Positions 27,490 through 36,520 of a stretch of DNA of 64,000 nucleotides are shown piece by piece. Numbering within the stretch: the stretch's first letter is position 1; each line of letters starts with the position of its first letter. The stretch spans positions 494,425 through 558,424 of the forward strand of contig WBMW01005650.1 of NCBI GenBank assembly GCA_013396635.1, read 5' to 3'. Source of the stretch: Penelope pileata. Its lineage: Eukaryota > Chordata > Aves > Galliformes > Cracidae. The position numbers and the translations under genes were made by a program. Below the pieces are notes generated by a model, which worked only from the letters and a program-made list of their open reading frames with translations, was not told the DNA's origin and made no database searches.

Positions 27490-27860
27490 AAACCCAAGCG
27501 ATAAAATTATTACGCTGTGTGTTGATAAAGCAAATTGTACTGTAAGTATATAACAAGTGCTGAAAAGATAAATACGCTTTCAATTGCAATGCAAATACCT
27601 GCCCCGGCAGCAGGAGCTGGGGAGTGCACGGAGCTCTCTCCCTCCTGCACTGCAAAAGTCGCAATGCCATCTAATGGAGAGAGCCCGCACCTCGCCCCAG
27701 CCGAGCAGGCATGTTCCCGATAGCAATCTTTGCTTAGATTTAACAGCTTTAAAAAAGATTTACAAAGCAATAGCTTCGATGGAAGAATAACAAAATCGTG
27801 TAGCAAAGGCTGGACAAATATTTTGATTTCCTTGCTAGATGTCAACACTCGCAACGTTGT
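27490..27860. promoter_or_regulatory. Candidate regulatory element
   Basis: CpGs recur through an otherwise AT-rich stretch (for example AAGCGATAAAATTATTACGC at its left end and CTCGCAACGTTG at its right end). An octamer-like ATGCAAAT occurs near 27589, and GATA-type cores (TTGATAAAG, AAGATAAAT) lie nearby. No protein family is recognisable on either strand. The regulatory call is an inference from composition. Confidence 0.28.
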
Positions 27861-29569
27861 CTCAACCCATCCCTGTCTCATGGACAGATGCACGTGGCCC
27901 CCAGTGTATCAGTCAGGGCTTTCTATAGGGTGATGTGGTAGCTTAGATTTATTATCTTAGGAGAAACCCCCCATTCCTGGTAGGCAGAAAACTTGGAGAT
28001 GTGACTCGGTTTGCAGAGAGATGTGGCAATAGGCTCAGAAGCAGTATCTCTGCTCTCTGAGGTCTGCTCAGGACATGCTCTCGCCTTCCCCACCGCTCCC
28101 CCCGCATCCCCAGATGTGCACACACACCTGGGGACACACATCTCAGCAATCCCGCTCACCAGGCCTGCTGGGGAGAGCTGCCCATGGAGAAACCCAGAGC
28201 AGAGCACAGAGACGGGGGAGAAGAATGTCCATGCCTTCATCAGCTCTTTGCATGTCGTATGCTTTTTATTTTTATTTTTATTTTCAGCGTTACACAGATC
28301 TGTGTGGATGCACCTTCCCAGGAATACTTTCAGTGCATCTGCATAGGCAGGCATGCAGCAGAGCTGACCGTGCGTGGCTGTTCATCGCCCAGCCTGCAAG
28401 CACAGGGGCACTTTGGGCACGGAGCAGATCCCACTCTGCTGCTGACACTCTTCCCAACTCCCTCAAATCCCTCTGCATTTTCACCGATGCAGCAAACAGA
28501 GTTTGTCCAACTTTTGAGGCTGATTTCCACACCAGGCCCTAATTTGAAGCTGATTTATGATTTCCACCCTGGCTAAACCCCATTAGATGTAGGACTATCA
28601 CTCTGGATTTTGCTGTCCCCTTTGCACCCGAACAAAGCACCATTCTCTCTGTTTCATTTATATTTTCCTTCACACTGCACCCAGGATTTGCCTCTAATTT
28701 ATTTCTGCAGGGCCTGATCCAGAGCTCCCGCTGATGTCAGGGGTTGGGATAGGGCTGTGCCCACCTTCAGCTCCTGACCCCAGTGCTGATGTGGGTGATA
28801 AGCATCAGGCCGCAGGGAATGGCATAGAAAGGGGAGAAAAAAATGATGGTTGTGTTCTAAAAGTGTGCAGTGCTGATTCCAAGCATTGTATCCCCCCCAC
28901 TGCATATTTCAAGCATCTTTTAGCGTGGCAAGGAATAAAAATAAACTATTAGAAAATATGATTTGGAAAGCAATGGGAGTACAGGCAGTATGAGCCAATA
29001 GAGCTGGAAAAGTGCTGCAAGGAGCACTTCTGCTGCTCTCAAGGAAAAAAAAAAGAAGAAATAATAATAAAATAAACTCAGACAAACCCAACAACAGAAA
29101 ACCTGAAGCAAATAAAGGAGAGTGGAACAGATTTCCGTGTTTACTTTTCTTTCTGTAGTTGGATCCCTTGTCGTAGCCGCAAGAGCTGCAAGGATAGGAC
29201 GCGGGATGGGAAAGAAAAGACGGGAAAAAGAGAAAAATAATAATAATTAAAAAGTGGTCAAAGGCAAAAGAAGCAAAGAGGTGGCGAAGCAGCAGCACGG
29301 AGCAATGCCGCTTCCCCTGACCCGCTGTTCTGCGGGGAAGGGGATGGTGCAAAGCCGCGCTCGGAGGGGAGGAAGAGGAAGAGGAGGAGGGTTTCGGGAC
29401 GGGGAGAGGGAAGAGAAAGGTCCGGTACATACAGCTCGAAGAGTCCACCAGCCCCCAGCCTCCGCTTCGCTCTCTCTCTCCCTCTTAAGTCAAAAAGGAA
29501 ATGCGGTTCTTTTCGCAGAATCACAAAATGAACCATCAGGAAGTTGGCAAAATCTCTAACTAAACAATC
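27861..29569. other. Left shoulder of the CpG island, no gene seen
   Basis: Base composition shifts gradually from AT-rich to GC-rich. Several open frames of 100-180 codons overlap on both strands around 27.9-28.6 and 28.9-29.5 kb; the minus-strand one at 28909-29448 reads as a low-complexity Ser/Phe/Leu string. None resembles a known protein. A short old-repeat match is at 28703-28737. Confidence 0.5.
28703..28737. repeat. Fragment of old palindromic amniote repeat
   Basis: GGGCCTGATCCAGAGCTCCC followed by GCTGATGTCAGGGG matches the common old amniote block 'gggcctgatccaaagcccattgaagtcaatggg'. It is one of several such pieces in the window. Identification is by pattern only. Confidence 0.4.
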
Positions 29570-29650
29570 AATCGAGGAAATGCAACAAATTCGCGCGGGC
29601 CGGGCGCTTTCGCTGGGAGGGGAGCGAGGGCCGGCGGGAGGCGCGCAATT

Positions 29651-29670
29651 CCCGCGCAGCGCAGCGCGGG
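29651..29670. repeat. GC-rich inverted repeat beside the gap
   Basis: CCCGCGC at 29651-29657 and GCGCGGG at 29664-29670 are perfect inverted arms around a 6-base spacer. A stable hairpin is predicted. It lies 12 bases from the start of the assembly gap, so it may have contributed to the sequencing dropout. Confidence 0.8.
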
Positions 29671-29682
29671 GCGGTGGGGGCA

Positions 29683-29708
29683 NNNNNNNNNNNNNNNNNN
29701 NNNNNNNN
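29683..29708. other. Assembly gap (26 N) in the CpG island
   Basis: Twenty-six undetermined bases interrupt the most GC-rich part of the island. The true missing length is unknown. Any start site or first-exon sequence at this point is lost, and open frames crossing it are meaningless. Confidence 1.
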
Positions 29709-30292
29709 GGGGCGGCGCGCCGCTGGGGGGGATTTGCCCGGGGCTCCGGCCGCGATCCCTTCTCACCGCGGCTTTTTTACCCCGTGGAAACTCATCCTCG
29801 GGGAAAGTCCTGGGGAAAGGCGTCTCCGCCTGTGCGGACCCGGGACCCGCGCAGCGCTTTCCGAGGAGCTGTTTTCTCTTCCCACGGGCTGGGATAAGCA
29901 GGCTGGAGAAATACACAAGCCCCGTGCTGGTATTTCTGTGGAAAACGCACTTTGCACGAGGCTGAGTGCACGGAAGAGAGAAGCTTTTTGCACAGCTCTC
30001 CCTCTGCTTTTCCTTAATTTTCCACTATTCACCCTTTTCTCCTCGTTTCGAGACGACGGTGACGAGAAACACCGAAAGGTTCCCCCTCTCCTTACGCCAA
30101 ACAAATAAAGGAATACATGCAAACTCCGGGAGCGGGGCAGCCACCGCGGAGGAACGCGAAAGCGTCGCTCGGGGTGGGGAGCAACGCGCTGCTCGGGGCT
30201 GAATAACGCCCAGCAAAGCCCTCCGAGGGACTTCACCGCAGTGGGGGCTCCTCCGGGTGCACCCCCCCGCCCCTCTCCTGCCGCCTCCCGGC

Positions 30293-30315
30293 GGGTGCGG
30301 GGCCGGGGCCGGGGG
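30293..30315 (+). other. G-quadruplex motif
   Basis: Four G tracts lie in a row: GGG (30293-30295), GGGG (30299-30302), GGGG (30305-30308) and GGGGG (30311-30315), with loops of 3, 2 and 2 bases. This satisfies the standard G3+N1-7 rule with short loops, which predicts a stable quadruplex on the plus strand. Such motifs are common at CpG-island promoters. Confidence 0.85.
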
Positions 30316-30439
30316 AGCCGCCCACCCCCAGAAATGCGGGACACGCTCCGGGGTCACTGCTAAAAGCAACACAACTCCGTATTTTTTAATAAAGAGCGTT
30401 CTCTTGCGAGCTGGCTGCCTTCCACCCACCCCACGGATG

Positions 30440-30575
30440 AGCTGGCTCTGTAAACACTGAATAGAAGATTAACACTGCTGTTATAACCTCATAGAGAGAT
30501 CTGTGCCTTATGAAAGCTTTTACTGCTGCTGATCTATGGGCTTCATAATAGCCCTTTTGTTTTCAGGGTGACAAC
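30440..30575. promoter_or_regulatory. AT-rich block between two CpG-rich cores
   Basis: A block of lower GC lies between the two CpG-rich cores and carries a forkhead-like GTAAACA (near 30449) and several TA-rich motifs. It has no stop-free reading that resembles a protein. Because it sits inside a CpG-island domain it may be a promoter-proximal element. This is an inference. Confidence 0.3.
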
Positions 30576-31190
30576 AGCCCCGAGCCCCGCCATCCTCACG
30601 CCGCCCGGCTCTGCCCCATCCCCTCTCCCCCCGTCCCTCCCCTGCCCGGGGGGCTCCGGGTGTTCCCGCAGCAGAAGAAGCAAAAATCCGCCGAGCATTT
30701 TTTTTTTTAATCATTATTACTTTTATTTTGGTGGGTGATGTCTTGAATTTTGGCGAGGTTTTGCAGCAGACAGCGGCCTGTTGGCGAGGGCTCCTCACTG
30801 CCTCCTATGTCTCGGGAGGGGACGAAAGCAGCGTTATCTGCGAGTGGGAGTGCGGGTAATTAATTATAGAAGCGCAGCTCGGCGCTGCTCTGCGGCTGTG
30901 CTCATTGAGCTCTGCCCCAGCAACCTATACGTGAAAAAGAAAAGAGATGGCAATGGCAAGTTCATTAGCCCACGAATTACACAAACACGCACCCGGAGGC
31001 GATGCTTGTTTTACTCTTTTGCCAAAATAGCATCAAGTTTAGGGGGGATGAATTGCAAAGCGGGGAGAAACACCCGAGGAAGAGCCGAGTGCCCGGGGCC
31101 GGGTGAGAGCTGAGCACAGCCGGGACCCACCGCAGCCGCCCTCCATCCCTCACTGTCACCCTCCTGCGCTCAGCCCCCCGACACAGCACG
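30576..31190. promoter_or_regulatory. Second CpG-rich core
   Basis: GC-rich DNA with frequent CpG resumes at 30576-30680 and again at about 30770-31190, separated by an A/T-rich stretch that includes a T10 run. GTAATTAATTATAG at about 30854-30867 holds a homeodomain-type TAATTA core. This is probably part of the same promoter domain as the island to its left. No exon could be defined. Confidence 0.5.
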
Positions 31191-31234
31191 GAGCTGGCCA
31201 AAAATAAGTTGAAATAAGAACAACCAGGGAAAAA

Positions 31235-31440
31235 AAAATAATTAAAAAAAAAAAAAGGAAAAGAAAAAGAAAGAAAAAGAAAAAGGAAAAGAGAAAGGAA
31301 GAAGAAGAGGTGAAAAGGAAAAAAAGAAAGAAAAAGAAAAAGAAAAAGGAAAAGAGAAAGGAAGAAGAAGAGGTGAAAAGGAAAAAAAAGAAAGAAAAAG
31401 AAAAAAATAAAGGAAAAATAAAGAAAAAGGGGGGAAAAAA
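31235..31440. repeat. Purine-rich tract with 63-bp tandem duplication
   Basis: About 200 bases are almost purely A and G on the plus strand. Within it, a core starting GGAAAAGAGAAAGGAAGAAG at 31285 and running through AGAAGAGGTGAAAAGG recurs 63 bases later at 31348 with no change over at least 39 bases. The remainder is imperfect AAAAAG-type hexamer repeat. The phenylalanine-rich open frames on the minus strand are simple translations of this tract. Confidence 0.95.
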
Positions 31441-31963
31441 GAGGTGAGGGAGAATAGCAGTTCTGCTTTCCTCTTCATCCCCTCGCAAACAAACATGGCA
31501 AAATGTTTCCTTAGATAAGGATTTTCCCCCACATTGTTTTACCCTCTCGAATGCTTTTAGTAAATCTTTTAATGCACAGTACGTTTTTTTCCCTTTTGCC
31601 TTTTCCTAGGAATATCGGCATGAATTCGCTTGAGGACGGCGATTTGATTTGATTACAGCTCCTAAGACAGAAAGGGCACAGATACAAAATCGGAATAAAA
31701 CAGCAGACCCGGGTTGCAGAATTCGGAAAGCTGTCAGACAAAACACATCGTAGTCAGAATGGGTTTTACCTTTAAAAGACAATACAAATTGCTGCCATAG
31801 ACACTTCGGAGACCTTTGAAATCCCTTCATTTGCTATTTGATGCATTTGACATTCGAGCTCATTGTGCCCCCGAGGCGCTCAAAACCTTGAAAATCAACT
31901 TTTATTAACCTAATAAAAAGCACGGACACAAAATTCGGGGGAAAAAAATCAAGAAGGGAAAAG

Positions 31964-31985
31964 AAAAAAAAAAAAAAAAAAAAAA
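31964..31985. repeat. A22 homopolymer
   Basis: Twenty-two A in a row stand in an A-rich 70-base neighbourhood that ends near 32022. No upstream retrogene body was identified. Confidence 0.9.
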
Positions 31986-32029
31986 GAAAACACACTAAAA
32001 GAAAAAGAACCACCAAAAAACCAACAACT

Positions 32030-32420
32030 CTCCGACGAGTTTCTGGAGATTTTTCAAGGTTGGATTAAACGTGGAGGAGACGAACTATTTATTTGCCCGA
32101 ATAGGATTATTACTATTTTTTCACTTAAACGATTAGTTTTATAGCGAAATTGTTTTAAGAAAGCAATCAAGCATTCATTTACATTTGTAACTGACAAGCT
32201 GTCTTCGTTTCCATCTTTATGATATTTTCCCTCTTCCCCGATTCCTGCATTATGCAATAACTCAGTCATTTTTATGAACAAAGGGGAAATATAATGAGAA
32301 ACATTACAGCAGCAGCGTGCATTTTCTGCCCACTAGCAGAGCACTTCGCATGTAATATATTTCGTTCCCAGCCAAAACTAACGATCTGAACGTCTTACAT
32401 GATGGGAAAGGACATATTTA
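32030..32420. promoter_or_regulatory. Candidate conserved regulatory element
   Basis: AT-rich DNA with many preserved CpGs (for example AAACGATTAG, TATAGCGAAATTG, AACGATCTGAACGTC) and no repeat similarity lies just beyond the CpG domain. Homeodomain-type cores are frequent. The combination of AT-richness and CpG retention is typical of conserved developmental enhancers. Conservation itself is untested. Confidence 0.35.
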
Positions 32421-32487
32421 CAGCGAGGCCGTTGCACGCCGGGATGTTGGAACTTTCCTGTGCCTTGGGCATCACCTGGGAGGGGGT

Positions 32488-32509
32488 CCCGGCGCCGCCC
32501 CTCCCCCCC
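32488..32509 (-). other. G-quadruplex motif
   Basis: On the plus strand, C tracts lie at 32488-32490, 32498-32501 and a C7 run at 32503-32509 that can supply two tracts. The minus strand therefore meets the G3+N1-7 rule, with one loop of 7 bases. Stability should be lower than for the motif at 30293. Confidence 0.6.
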
Positions 32510-32839
32510 TTTGAGGGCTGCATCCCTCCCCCGGCCGAAAGTTTTCCCCCCCTGTTCTCCCTCTGCCTTTCTGCTCCGCGTAGAGAATCGTTCAAGCAAG
32601 AAGAGAAAGAATTAATAATGAAAAAAATAAAAATAAGGAAATGATGATCATAAAGGCTCTTTGTGATCGCCTTGACCCGAGAAGCCCAAACAAGCTCCAG
32701 GCTCTCCCAAACGCGGCTGAATTCAGCCTTTCCCCTCGCACAGCGCTTTTGGTGCCCAGCGTATGCTACAAGCAAGAAGAAAAAAGCAGGGAGAAAACTG
32801 TTTTTTTTCTTTTTTTCTTTTTTTTTCCTTATCAGCTTC

Positions 32840-33110
32840 GTCTAAAGTGCTCGTTTCCACCGAAAAGTTGAAGTTCGCAGGGCACTGCACGCTCCCTGCC
32901 GCAGAGATAAGCGGGGCTGTTCTCACCGTAACCCAGGCACGAGTGCCATAAAGCCGGTGGCCATTAGCAATCGGTAAAGAAGTGTGCGGACTGTAAAGCT
33001 AAGTGTTGTATCCTTTAGATAAGGGCTTATCTATCTAGGCATTAAACCCACACTTTGCCTCTTCAGCACGTGGAGAGGCCGGGGGTGTGGAATACGATAG
33101 GAAAATATTT
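32840..33110. promoter_or_regulatory. Candidate element with inverted GATA pair
   Basis: This CpG-retaining stretch contains AGATAAG and CTTATCT in perfect inverted arrangement at 33017-33032, a third GATA core in CTATCT at 33031-33036, and another AGATAAG at about 32904-32910. GATA-factor family members bind WGATAR, and closely spaced palindromic sites are a recognised arrangement. Enhancer activity is inferred. Confidence 0.4.
33017..33032. promoter_or_regulatory. Inverted GATA-motif palindrome
   Basis: AGATAAG and CTTATCT face each other across a GG spacer, giving 7-base perfect arms. The right arm overlaps a third GATA site reading CTATCT. Two-finger GATA proteins can bind such paired sites with high affinity. 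Confidence 0.55.
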
Positions 33111-33596
33111 ATCTAGTCCCTTTCGGACAGGAGGGTTTAACCCAGTCCAACCAGACTGGCCAGGAGAAACCTGTTTCTTGTTTTTGTTTGGATGGACGCT
33201 GTGGATTAAAATCCTTTAAAGGCTTTGGGGTCACTGTTTGCCCACAAAACAAACAAAAGATTATTTGGGTGGAGTGACATCGGTCTTCATACACGGTGTC
33301 TTTGCTGAGGTTCCCTCCTTCCGAGGTTCATCTTTCGACCACACATACAGATTGTCGATAAAGCAAACTTCATATATGTTTTAGAAAAAGGGGGAAAAAA
33401 ATGGAAGAAGAAGGGGGAAAAAAAGCAACAAAACAGGACCCAATCCTGCCAGCTGTCACCGGCTCCGGGGTACAGGATGCTCTGAGCATCACCCAGATCA
33501 GGTCAGGCAGGAGAACAAGAAGCAGCCTGGGAGAAATCTTTCTGAATTGCCATCAGTGCACACAGTTTCTTATTCTTTTTGTTTTATTTTTTGTAT

Positions 33597-33619
33597 AAAA
33601 TGTATATTACATACATTTT
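33597..33619. repeat. AT-rich inverted repeat
   Basis: AAAATGTAT (33597-33605) and ATACATTTT (33611-33619) are perfect 9-base arms around a 5-base spacer. It could form a small hairpin; in AT-rich DNA chance is a fair explanation. Confidence 0.6.
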
Positions 33620-33904
33620 TTGCTCAGTTCAGAAAGTAGTGTGGTGCCAGCTGCATGGATTAAGGAAAATTAACAAGATTTTTTATCCTGATCCTGTATC
33701 CCCAATCTTCCTCATGAGCAGAATTTTATCTGCTTAGGGATGGTGTCATGTCCTATGGACTGCAGGGTGCTAAAGAGGTCCAACACCAGGCTGCCCTTAA
33801 TGCAACAACAGCAGTAAAAGCCAGCCTAGGAGGTAACTGGAAAGATGCTATCTTTCCCTAGCTCTTACATAAATCTTGTAAATTTCAAATTATTACACAA
33901 AGAT

Positions 33905-34075
33905 TGGCAGCATTTATTTTCATAATTTTTAGATAAGGAAACTGAGGCACTGGGAAGAAAGAGGGTTGTTTGTTCGTTTGTTTGTTTGTTTACTTTTCCA
34001 CAAGCTGCAATTTCAGTGGTAAAGCACAAGACTAAAACACAAGTTGTTTGCATCCCAGTCTGGTGTGTTTCTCCC
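33905..34075 (-). mobile_element. MIR-like SINE remnant with internal (GTTT)n
   Basis: ATAAGGAAACTGAGGCACTG matches the most conserved antisense MIR block ('gatgaggaaactgaggcaca'). Further right, CACAAGCTGCAATTTCAGTG, AAGCACAAGACTAAAACACA and CAGTCTGGTGTG follow the collinear 'acagctagtcagtggcagagc...gaacccaggt...cagtccagtgc' order. A (GTTT)n run at about 33967-33991 sits in the middle and looks like a later expansion inside the element. Confidence 0.65.
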
Positions 34076-34114
34076 ATTTATCCCAAAGCCACACTGACTT
34101 TCAGGTAAGAGCCT

Positions 34115-34165
34115 CTGCCTGGTTCTTACTGAAGTCCATGGAAATTTTAGCACTGCTTTCAAATA
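34115..34165. repeat. Possible fragment of old amniote repeat
   Basis: TGGTTCTTACTGAAGTCCAT followed by GGAAATTTTAGCACTG resembles the 'cattgaagtcaatggaaa' block of old amniote palindromic repeats. The match is short. Confidence 0.3.
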
Positions 34166-35879
34166 AAAGGCTGAGAAGGCTGGTAAATGATCTCTTGCTA
34201 TCAATCATTTCTGAAAAACTCACCTTATTTTTATTTTTATTTTTTCCATAAGCAAATTTCCCAACCCCATCTGGGGCCCGGCATTGAGAGAAGGGGGCTC
34301 CAGGAAAATGGGAGGATGGGTACGACTTGGTCCAGAAGGAAGTAAACCAAGCAGCCTTCCAAGCAGCATTTTCAAGCAGAGGACAGCTGCACTCTGAACC
34401 CTTTCTTTCAATTTAAACTGTACATTTTTAGAAGGGCACCTGATCCATCTATAGAACCCTAAAATATGACAGTTCAGTTGGCAGCAGAACAGCAGACTGA
34501 ATTATTCATGTGAAAGCCAAGTCATAACTTTCCATCAAACTGTGCACACAAAACTCAGGGTTGGGACATGAACAGGAACCTTACATGCCTTAACTTAATC
34601 CCAGGATAATGGAGCTGGATTACAAGAAAGCAGATTTTTCTCAATAGCTGTCAGTTTTGAGGATGAAGTGATGGATATCATCTCGCTGTCTCCCCGTCCC
34701 CATGTAGAAGCTAAAATCCAGAGTCTCAGAAAGCAGGGGGAGATTTGTCACTGCGTGAAGTGAGAAGAGAGATGAAACCTCTTATTTTAATAACAATATT
34801 CCATTACAGTTGGTTTTGGCTGATTACTGCCCTGTGTTTGCAATCTACCTCACTTCAGCAACGGTCACCTGGGAGCAGAAATCTCATCAACTTCATCAGC
34901 AAAGTGACGGAAGCCAGAATTACAGCATCAGAGCATAGGACAACAATCCTGCCCTGAGTAGGGCATCCCTCATTCTGTTGGCAGCAGGGAGATTTGAGGG
35001 CTTTCAGTTCTTTTCCAATAAGTTTTTTTTTAGGAGTTATTTTTTTTTTTTATGAAGGTTTCTCCTGAGAGCTGTGGGAAATGGGATGCCCAAAGGAGGG
35101 GGACACAGCCATGTGGGTCTTCTCCCCCCGTGCTGACATTAAAGTGCATTTAGCTGTGCCTTCCACGGGGTCCCATCTGTTATCTCACCATGTTTACCTA
35201 GCACTCATTGCTGTAAGCTGGATGTGTGACTAAGGTTGATCTACAATTGCTTTTCTTGCCCAAAATGTTGTTCCTAAGGGCCTCTGACAGCTCTGGTCTC
35301 TGATCCCATAAAAGCCTTCTGCTCTTCTCCTGCATTTGGTCTTGGCAAAGGTGCTAAAAATGAAACGAATGGGACAGTTAAGCAGTTTATTGCCATCATT
35401 CATTTGGGATCCACAATGACCCTGAGTACCCCCCGCCTTGTAATCACATTAGGCAGTGTTAGCCCTCAGCCTGCCACAGAAAGGGCTATTTCATATATTT
35501 CTGTGCTTTCAAAATAATTTTAAAAATTGCTGAGCTAAGACATAAATTTTCTTGCCACTCAATATTTCAGGCTATAATTGCTGACTTGTTGAGTGCAACG
35601 CAAGCCAGCAGTAATTCCAAAGGCTCCAGATGATTTTATGCATCTTTTTTTTCCCCTGGTTTGTAAGAAAAGTGCTCAAAACTAAAACAAAGCCAGGTCT
35701 TCAGAGCTAGATTTTTAAAAGTCTGGAGAGGTTTGTAACCAGACAAAGGAATTAGTAAGGAGAAGAGATGGGAACAATCAGAGCGAGCAGATGTTACGAT
35801 CCCTGTAAGCAACTTTCTTCCAGAAGAATCCAATCAATACGAACCAAAGAGCAATTGACTCCTTTATAATTACCCGTTT

Positions 35880-36060
35880 TTCACTGGGACAAGTTTCCAG
35901 GCCGGTCTCTCCCTCCCCTCCAGCTGCAGGTGGTCTCTGACCTGCAGCCCAGCAGCATCCCCTGGGAGCAGCCCCGCTGCGCTCCACCTGCCAACGCCGC
36001 GCATCCGCCCAACGCAGCCCCGCGCGCAGCTGCACGGCCCCCAGCTGTACCCCCTAGTGG
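35880..36060. promoter_or_regulatory. GC-rich CpG-containing patch
   Basis: About 180 bases are clearly GC-rich with several CpGs (for example AACGCCGCGCATCCGCCCAA and CCCCGCGCGCAG), bounded by AT-rich DNA on both sides. It ends in a CTCF-like motif. It is too short for a standard CpG island but could be a small promoter or insulator. Confidence 0.4.
36048..36060 (-). promoter_or_regulatory. CTCF-like motif
   Basis: TACCCCCTAGTGG on the plus strand reads CCACTAGGGGGTA on the minus strand. Against the CTCF core CCASYAGRKGGCR the only mismatch is T for C near the end. Its location at the edge of a GC-rich patch fits an insulator or loop anchor on the minus orientation. Confidence 0.5.
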
Positions 36061-36369
36061 ACTCCACGTGCATTTTTATTTCAGCAACAAGTTGGGATGA
36101 GGGTTTTATATGCTATTCCCATCCTCGTGAAGCATCCTGTTGAAAAGCTCTACAACACCTTCCCTGCTGCGTTGGAGAGATATCCTTGTCTTTTCCATAC
36201 CTCGTCCACTGTACAGGCACTTGCTCAATGCTTTTCTAAAAGTGATCAAAGCAAATCACAAAGGAAATCCCCTCTGAAGCAAACACCTTTTTCCCTTCAG
36301 AAAGCTGAACATCTTTTTCATCTTCCAGGCATGAAAGAATTCCAGCCTACAGCAAAGGACTAAAGAAGA

Positions 36370-36520
36370 GTTAATACATTTTGATTGTATCTTATAACTG
36401 TATGGCTCTCATTAAAAGTAATCTTCCCAAAATAATTCCCAGGCTGAGCGCTCAGTTTGTGGGGAATGATGAAGAGTATAATGATGAAAGAGCCTTGTGA
36501 GCAGAAGCTGTTCCATTATT
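36370..36520. promoter_or_regulatory. Candidate regulatory element with 12-bp palindrome
   Basis: The perfect palindrome CTGAGCGCTCAG lies at 36444-36455, followed by two AATGATGAA copies about 15 bases apart. The flanking sequence has no repeat similarity or coding signal. Confidence 0.28.

Larger units (their letters stand above)
29570..30360. promoter_or_regulatory. CpG island, probable promoter
   Basis: The DNA at 29590-29860 and 30125-30360 is strongly GC-rich with very frequent CpG, in sharp contrast to the rest of the window. GC-box cores GGGCGG flank the assembly gap (near 29670 and 29708). An inverted repeat and a G-quadruplex motif lie inside. In vertebrates such islands usually mark transcription start sites, so an unannotated first exon or non-coding RNA promoter is likely. 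Open frames here (for example 193 codons on minus at 29763-30344) reflect lack of stops in GC-rich DNA and match no family. Transcription direction cannot be decided. Confidence 0.75.
33111..35870. other. Gene-free DNA with a MIR-like remnant
   Basis: No exon or RNA gene is seen. The stretch contains an AT-rich inverted repeat at 33597-33619, a MIR-like remnant at 33905-34075, an old-repeat piece at 34115-34165 and T runs near 35024-35051. Confidence 0.6.

Noticed and set aside
28909..29448. 179-codon minus-strand frame
   Set aside because: It is a low-complexity Ser/Phe/Leu string made by A-rich and purine-rich DNA on the other strand. No domain is seen.
29763..30344. 193-codon minus-strand frame in the CpG island
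   Set aside because: It matches no known domain, is rich in Arg/Pro/Ser as expected from GC-rich DNA, and is overlapped by open frames on the other strand.
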